Shown here piece by piece: positions 59,340 through 64,000 of a stretch of DNA of 64,000 nt (within the stretch, counting starts at the first letter, position 1; each line of letters opens with the position of its first letter). The notes beneath the pieces are model-generated. The model ran no database searches. It worked only from the letters and a program-made list of their open reading frames with translations, and had not been told where the DNA came from. Source of the DNA: Bernardetia sp. ABR2-2B (GTDB taxonomy: Bacteria > Bacteroidota > Bacteroidia > Cytophagales > Bernardetiaceae); NCBI RefSeq assembly GCF_037126435.1, contig NZ_CP147020.1:2779293-2843292 (forward strand), in the 5' to 3' direction. Both the position numbers and the translations under genes were made by a program.

Positions 59340-60374
59340 ATGAATTACTTTATTACAGGAGCAACTGGTTTTTTGGGAAGTTATTTGGTGGAGGAATTAA
59401 TCAAGAGAAATCAAGAAAATTCTATCAAAATAATTGCCTTAAAAAGAGAGAACAGTAAAATCCCTACAAAGCTTCAAAACCATCCAACTTCTATCTTAGA
59501 ATGGGTAGATGGCGATTTACTGGATGTTGTTTTTTTGGATAAAATAATGAAGCAAATTGATAAAGTTATTCACGGTGCTGCCATCGTTTCTTTCGATCCA
59601 AAAGATAAAAAAGAAATGAAAAAGACGAATGTAGAAGGCACAGAAAATATGATAAATGCTGCTCTAGCAAACGACGTAAAAGTTTTTTGTCAGATTAGCT
59701 CCGTAGCTGCATTGGGGCAGCCATTGGCATCACAACAAGAACAGAATATTAAGATTAATGATAGAGAAATTACTTTTATAGATGAAAAAGCACGTTGGAC
59801 ACCTGAATACACAGGTTTTAGTGCATACGCTTTCACAAAGCATTTGGCAGAATTAGAAGTTTGGCGAGGACAAGCAGAAGGACTTGATGTAGTAATTGTA
59901 AATCCTTCTTTTGTTTTGGGATATGATGAAAATGGACGAAGTAGTACAGCACTTATTGATTATATAAAAAGCGAAAAGCCATACTACGGAGGTGGTTTTA
60001 GTAATTTTGTAGATGTACGTGATGTAGCAGAAATGACTATTTCACTTTTAGAAAAACCTGAACTTCATAACGAACGCTATATTTTGAATGGGGGAACAGT
60101 GGCTTATTCGGAGCTTATGCCTAAAATTGCTATTGCTCTTGATAAAAAACCACCTCATAAACCTGTTCCGAGTTGGATAAAAAAATACGGTTGGAGAGTA
60201 GCCAAAGCGTGGAGTTTTGTGAGTGGAAGTTCGCCCATTATTACGAAAGATTCTTTAGAAGCAGCCAGCCGAACAGTTACTCATTCTAACCAAAAAGTAA
60301 AAGATAAATTAAATACAGAGTTTAGAAGTTTGGAGGAAACTGTGGCGTGGATTGGGGAGAAGTATGGGGATTGA
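59340..60374 (+). CDS. NAD(P)-dependent SDR (epimerase/dehydratase-like)
   Basis: A 344-residue extended short-chain dehydrogenase. NAD(P) binding TGATGFLGSYLVEEL (6-20), DKVIHGAAIVSFDP, NVEGTENMINAAL, SISSVA-type strand (QISSVAALGQP) and the catalytic Y-x-x-x-K in AYAFTKHLAELE (Tyr and Lys four residues apart) are all present; VVIVNPSFVLGYDENGRSST follows. The wording resembles dihydroflavonol-reductase/3-beta-hydroxysteroid-type SDRs rather than sugar epimerases, so the substrate is uncertain. It ends 7 bp before the convergent lipoprotein gene. Confidence 0.88.
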   Translation: MNYFITGATGFLGSYLVEELIKRNQENSIKIIALKRENSKIPTKLQNHPTSILEWVDGDLLDVVFLDKIMKQIDKVIHGAAIVSFDPKDKKEMKKTNVEGTENMINAALANDVKVFCQISSVAALGQPLASQQEQNIKINDREITFIDEKARWTPEYTGFSAYAFTKHLAELEVWRGQAEGLDVVIVNPSFVLGYDENGRSSTALIDYIKSEKPYYGGGFSNFVDVRDVAEMTISLLEKPELHNERYILNGGTVAYSELMPKIAIALDKKPPHKPVPSWIKKYGWRVAKAWSFVSGSSPIITKDSLEAASRTVTHSNQKVKDKLNTEFRSLEETVAWIGEKYGD

Positions 60375-60381
60375 TTATTTT

Positions 60382-60948
60382 TCAATTTACTTTCGTCCAT
60401 TTCATATTATCTGCTGTTGTATATTCTATCAAACCTTCTTGTTTTGTAAAAATAAAGCCTTTAATAGGGTAACCAAAGTAATTCAAACTATTTTTGTAAA
60501 AAATATTAATATAATCTGTATTACGATTTACGCCTATTTTCATGGAAGAAGCATAAATATCATTATTATCTACATTAAAAGAACCCGAAAGATACTTATC
60601 TTCAGGATAATAAACATTGATATCTACGTAAGAGGAACGGCTTGCATAAAGGTTAAATTTTATCTCATCATTTTTGGTAGAAAGTAAACTAACCATTTCA
60701 GTTTCACAACTACCTAGACATTCATCTCCTCCACAAATTTGTGTTTCAGATATTCTTTCTACTTTCAAAGAATCAATATTACCACTTTCATCTTCAAAAA
60801 TAAAAAACTTTTTGTCTTCATAAGGTATAATCCACTCAAAAGCATTTTGGCTTACTTTATAATCTGGAGAGTTGCAAAAACAATCTTGAGAAGTAACAAT
60901 ACAACAACTACTTAAAAAAAGCAATCCAATTATCACAAAGTATTTCAT
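60382..60948 (-). CDS. lipoprotein of unknown function
   Basis: I use the ATG at 60948 (188 residues), which gives a lipoprotein signal MKYFVIIGLLFLSSC (lipobox LSSC, Cys15); a longer frame starting at 61050 would bury it. The mature part is Cys-rich at its start (CCIVTSQDCFC) and in the middle (QICGGDECLGSCETE), then beta-rich (NAFEWIIPYEDKKFFIFEDE; YVDINVYYPEDKYLSGSF). No family was recognised. Confidence 0.6.
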   Translation of the reverse strand: MKYFVIIGLLFLSSCCIVTSQDCFCNSPDYKVSQNAFEWIIPYEDKKFFIFEDESGNIDSLKVERISETQICGGDECLGSCETEMVSLLSTKNDEIKFNLYASRSSYVDINVYYPEDKYLSGSFNVDNNDIYASSMKIGVNRNTDYINIFYKNSLNYFGYPIKGFIFTKQEGLIEYTTADNMKWTKVN

Positions 60949-61075
60949 ATCAATTTTAGTTTTTTTGAGGAATTTTGGTTTTGAACTAGTACGAACTAAT
61001 TTACTAATGTGCGACAATCTAAATAAATTATTTTTTCTTATAGATTCCAAATTCCGAAAAATCTATAAAGTTTTG

Positions 61076-61083
61076 TAACTTTG
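61076..61083 (+). promoter_or_regulatory. -7 box upstream of mdh
   Basis: TAACTTTG matches TAnnTTTG and lies 80 nt before the mdh ATG, giving a leader of about 75 nt. No obvious -33 TTG. Confidence 0.45.
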
Positions 61084-61163
61084 AAACATAAGTAAGGAGT
61101 AATTTATTATATCCTTATTCAGATTTATTTTTTTATTAAATATAGATAAACTTAACTAACAAG

Positions 61164-62105
61164 ATGACAAAAGTAACCGTAGTAGGCGCAGGAAATGTAG
61201 GCGCAACGTGTGCAGACGTACTTGCAACTCGTGAAATATGCCAAGAAGTAGTTTTAGTAGATATTAAAGAAGGTTTTGCAGAAGGCAAGGCATTAGATAT
61301 TTGGCAAAAAGCTCCAGTTATTGGATATGATACTCGTACAGTAGGCGTAACAGGAGATTATAAGCGTACAGCAGATTCAGATGTTGTTGTTATTACTTCT
61401 GGTTTGCCTCGTAAACCAGGTATGACTCGTGATGATTTGATTGCAACCAATGCAAAAATCGTAAACGAAGTTACTTCAAAAGTAATTGAGCATTCTCCAA
61501 ATGCAATTATCATTATCGTTTCGAATCCTTTGGACGTAATGACGTATGCAGCTCATTTGGCTTCTAAAAAAGACCGTCGTCAAGTAATGGGAATGGCTGG
61601 TATCTTGGATACAGCTCGTTACCGTGCATTTTTGGCTGAGGCATTAGACGTTTCTCCAAAAGAAATTCAAGCTATTTTGATGGGTGGACACGGCGATACA
61701 ATGGTTCCACTTCCTCGTTATACAACAGTTGCTGGTATTCCTGTAACTGAAATGATTGATGCAGACAAGTTAGAGGCAATCGTTCAACGCACTAAAAAAG
61801 GTGGTGGAGAACTTGTTAAATTGATGGGAACTTCTGCTTGGTATGCTCCAGGGGCTGCTGCTGCTCAAATGGTAGAGGCTATCGTTAAGAATCAGCGTAG
61901 AGTATTCCCTGTTTGTGTGAAACTAGAAGGAGAGTACGGTATCAAAGATTGTTACTTAGGCGTTCCTGTAATTTTGGGTAAAAATGGTATCGAAAAAATT
62001 ATCGAACTTGACCTTAACGACGATGAGAAAGCACTTTTAGAAACTTCTCGTCAGCACGTTAAAGAAGTAATGGATACTTTTGACTCTATGAATGCAACTG
62101 CATAA
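61164..62105 (+). CDS. mdh: malate dehydrogenase
   Basis: A 313-residue NAD-dependent dehydrogenase of the LDH-like MDH type, interconverting malate and oxaloacetate in the TCA cycle. It shows NAD-binding GAGNVGATCAD (8-18), LPRKPGMTRDDL with the Arg that selects malate over lactate, VSNPLDVMTY, GMAGILDTARYR and the catalytic His in GGHGDTMVPLPR. The length is normal and the codon use ordinary. It is transcribed alone, with a strong terminator after it. Confidence 0.97.
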   Translation: MTKVTVVGAGNVGATCADVLATREICQEVVLVDIKEGFAEGKALDIWQKAPVIGYDTRTVGVTGDYKRTADSDVVVITSGLPRKPGMTRDDLIATNAKIVNEVTSKVIEHSPNAIIIIVSNPLDVMTYAAHLASKKDRRQVMGMAGILDTARYRAFLAEALDVSPKEIQAILMGGHGDTMVPLPRYTTVAGIPVTEMIDADKLEAIVQRTKKGGGELVKLMGTSAWYAPGAAAAQMVEAIVKNQRRVFPVCVKLEGEYGIKDCYLGVPVILGKNGIEKIIELDLNDDEKALLETSRQHVKEVMDTFDSMNATA

Positions 62106-62126
62106 GTTGAATCAAATATTTTTTAT

Positions 62127-62161
62127 AAAAAAGTCCATAATTCATTTTATGGGCTTTTTTT
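62127..62161 (+). terminator. rho-independent terminator of mdh
   Basis: A 14-bp stem AAAAAAGTCCATAA / TTATGGGCTTTTTT (one G-T pair) with a 6-nt loop and T run. Confidence 0.88.
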
Positions 62162-62292
62162 GTGGATAATATTTCAAAACTATATGTACTGGTTAAACTT
62201 GTAAAGTCAGTTCAAACATGTTTATTATATAATTCGTATTTTTAGTGTTTTGTTAATCACAATTCAATTTATTCTTTTAAGATTCTATTATT

Positions 62293-62916
62293 ATGCCTAA
62301 TGGCGTTCACTATTTAGATACAAAATCTGCTCAAATTTATCAAAGTTCTTCTGACCAGTTATATTTCTTCAAAGTATTTATTGGAAACCAAACTATCGAA
62401 GTAGAAGAAGGTGATTGTATTTATTATTTTGATGATGTTCTTGAGTATGCACATTTAAAAAAAGGAAAGTGTAGCATCAACTCTTTGCATTGTGCTACAC
62501 TTATACGAGGTTATATGCCTCCAGAAGCTAGTATTTCTCTCAAAGGAGTTACGGTTCTGCCGTATATCAATGGCTGTTCTACTAAACAGCTTTTTCCTCC
62601 CATTAGGCAAGGCGACCCTACTTTGCAATATCTTTATATGCCTCCTAATAGTAGTGAACAGGCTCATCACATACACTCTACAGCACGAGTGGTTCTTGTA
62701 CTGAGAGGAAAAGGACAAAGCATTGTCGGCTTAGATAAACATGCACATACTGAAGAATTATATAAAGGAAAAGTTTGTATATTAGAGCCTATGTGTCCTC
62801 ATCATTTTGAAACACCTTTTGACGAACCTCTAGTTGTAGTTCCTCTGCATATTTTTTCGTCTATACCTCAATCTGAACAAAATCACCCTATGTATAATGG
62901 TACTTACAGAATATAA
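62293..62916 (+). CDS. cupin-fold protein, first gene of a three-gene run
   Basis: A 207-residue protein. The C-terminal ~90 residues form a single cupin barrel: SSEQAHHIHSTARVVLVLRG supplies His-x-His of motif 1 (the usual Glu is replaced), and LEPMCPHHFETPFDEPLVVV supplies motif 2 with another His. The N-terminal ~110 residues are a second beta-rich domain (VFIGNQTIEVEEGDCIYYFD). The three His residues could bind a divalent metal, so an oxygenase, isomerase or sensor role is possible. Its last 20 bases overlap the next gene, indicating co-translation. Confidence 0.7.
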   Translation: MPNGVHYLDTKSAQIYQSSSDQLYFFKVFIGNQTIEVEEGDCIYYFDDVLEYAHLKKGKCSINSLHCATLIRGYMPPEASISLKGVTVLPYINGCSTKQLFPPIRQGDPTLQYLYMPPNSSEQAHHIHSTARVVLVLRGKGQSIVGLDKHAHTEELYKGKVCILEPMCPHHFETPFDEPLVVVPLHIFSSIPQSEQNHPMYNGTYRI

Positions 62917-63289
62917 AACTATTTTTGATGACTTCATCAAATCATTTAATAAAATGTGTGGGGAGTCAGGGCATACCTACTTGGTTCGTCAGCAGACCTA
63001 TAACTATGAAACAGGTTCTCGGACAGTTGATGAAAAATATAAAGTTAAATACAAACATGATAGAAAAGACAATACTTGGGAAATTTATGCTACTCCAAGA
63101 AGTTGGTTTTCGTTCAAGAAATTTCCACTTATCAAACTTGAATTTTCTGATAAGATAGTTATTACAGGCATTGCTACTAATAAAATAGACTCTATTGTAG
63201 AGAATAATGTTGATAGCTTGAAAAAGCTACTTAAAGACTACCAAGAAAAAGTTAGAAATCTCAATCCTGATACTTTTGCTCGTCTATAA
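62897..63289 (+). CDS. unknown 130-residue protein between cupin and AsnB-like genes
   Basis: A soluble, basic protein (MVLTEYKTIFDDFIKSFNKM start). It has a central aromatic beta segment (NTWEIYATPRSWFSFKKFPL) and a helical C-terminus (VDSLKKLLKDYQEKVRNLNP). No motif was recognised. Its ATG lies 20 bases inside the cupin gene and its stop is 6 bases before the next ATG, so the three genes form one tight operon. Confidence 0.6.
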   Translation: MVLTEYKTIFDDFIKSFNKMCGESGHTYLVRQQTYNYETGSRTVDEKYKVKYKHDRKDNTWEIYATPRSWFSFKKFPLIKLEFSDKIVITGIATNKIDSIVENNVDSLKKLLKDYQEKVRNLNPDTFARL

Positions 63290-63295
63290 ATTAAA

Positions 63296-64000
63296 ATGAT
63301 GAACACTCCACTAACTTTTCTACCTTTATCAAAACTGCTGCGAAATCCTTTTTATTACAGAAAATGTAAAAAGGAATACTTAGCTGCTTGTCGTTTTTTT
63401 GGGTGTACACTCATAGATCGTACACAAACATTAGATATTGGACATTTAAAGTTTAAGGTTCTTGACCCTCTCTATGATTTTCAAAAAACAGAACTTAGTT
63501 TCAAACAGATATCCCTTCTCAGAGCAAAACAATTACTAACATTTGCCCAAGAAACTGATAAAAGAATTTGCTTGTTATGGTCTGGAGGAATCGATTCTAC
63601 TGTTGCTCTTGTGGCTCTTATTCAAGTAGCACAAGAAAAAGGTAATTTAGATAATCTTGAGGTATTATTATCTGCAGAATCTATCAATGAATTTCCTAAC
63701 TTTTTTGAACAAGTTATACAAAGTAAAATTAATTATACGCTTTATCAGCCTCCTCTTTATCCACTTTTAGAAGACAAAACCAAAATCTTTATTACAGGCG
63801 AACACGGCGACCAGCTTTTTGGTAGTGATAAAGCAAAATATTATGTTCTATCAGAAGATGCTTTCAAGCCTTATCCAAATATTTTACCTTTTATGATTGG
63901 GCGAAAATTGGGTACAGAAAAACACACCCAAAAAATGCTAGACTTTCTAGTTCCACAAATCAAAAAATCGCCTTTTCCTATTGACACACTTTATGATTAT
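63296..64000 (+). CDS. asparagine-synthetase-like ATP-pyrophosphatase (partial, runs off the window)
   Basis: An open frame from the ATG at 63296 to the window end (235 codons, no stop). ICLLWSGGIDSTVALVALIQ is the PP-loop (SGG-I-DS) of asparagine synthetase, beta-lactam synthetase and related AMP-forming amide ligases. ITGEHGDQLFGSDKAKYY matches the G-x-x-x-D-x-x-F-G motif, with Gln in place of the usual Glu. The N-terminal glutaminase domain of AsnB is absent; only ~85 unrelated residues precede the PP-loop. It is probably an amide- or amine-forming ligase for a small molecule or peptide. Confidence 0.8.
   Translation, partial: MMNTPLTFLPLSKLLRNPFYYRKCKKEYLAACRFFGCTLIDRTQTLDIGHLKFKVLDPLYDFQKTELSFKQISLLRAKQLLTFAQETDKRICLLWSGGIDSTVALVALIQVAQEKGNLDNLEVLLSAESINEFPNFFEQVIQSKINYTLYQPPLYPLLEDKTKIFITGEHGDQLFGSDKAKYYVLSEDAFKPYPNILPFMIGRKLGTEKHTQKMLDFLVPQIKKSPFPIDTLYDY

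Overview
The window looks like chromosomal DNA of a low-GC (by eye about one third G+C) member of the Bacteroidota, most likely a marine gliding or filamentous Cytophagales such as a Bernardetia/Flexibacter relative. The reasons are a fused MurF-alanine racemase gene, several families largely confined to this phylum (DUF4175, DUF3127, DUF2911, secreted VPS10/BNR 'glycosyl hydrolase-like' proteins, RNA-binding RRM proteins, response regulator-SpoIIE phosphatases), a CarB without the C-terminal allosteric domain, and promoters of the Bacteroidota type (TTG ... TAnnTTTG). The genus is an inference. No rRNA, tRNA, CRISPR array or prophage was seen.

Layout. 0-13 kb: envelope and secreted proteins (DUF389 membrane protein, 1029-aa BNR protein, undecaprenyl-diphosphatase UppP, DUF2911 protein), a butt-joined pair of dead IS fragments, a PspB-like small protein, an FBH1/UvrD-like helicase and a DUF7873 protein. 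13-25.7 kb: an Omp85-like outer-membrane protein, a DUF3857 protein, the large DUF4175 protein, and a run of unknown small genes lying between duplicated pieces of flanking sequence, ending in a lipoprotein/barstar-like pair. 25.8-37.7 kb: mostly housekeeping (MurF-Alr, YceI, two tandem RRM proteins, a biotin carrier protein, TrpA, a DUF3127 OB-fold protein, PheS). 37.8-40.1 kb: a two-gene ATPase plus possible TOPRIM-like cassette lying between 73-bp direct repeats (71/73 identical). 40.6-52.8 kb: glutamate synthase (gltBD), a lone TolC-family protein and CarB. 53-55.4 kb: accessory genes (polyvalent-protein kinase domain, unknown gene coupled to a DarG-type macrodomain). 55.5-61 kb: two tandem response regulator-phosphatases, a glycosyltransferase and an SDR. 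61-64 kb: malate dehydrogenase, then a three-gene run of cupin, unknown and asparagine-synthetase-like enzyme that leaves the window.

Most worth pursuing: the repeat-flanked ATPase cassette as a candidate defence module; three separate places (about 18-19 kb, 23-24.4 kb and 38-40 kb) where unknown genes sit between long direct repeats; the unknown-plus-macrodomain operon as a candidate toxin-antitoxin pair; and the matched terminator-like hairpins at the very 5' end of both RRM gene transcripts. A four-copy palindromic intergenic repeat, a signal peptide knocked out of frame at an A6 run, and a helicase whose conserved N-terminus lies upstream of any standard start codon are further anomalies. 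All functional statements come from motif reading; no database search was possible.
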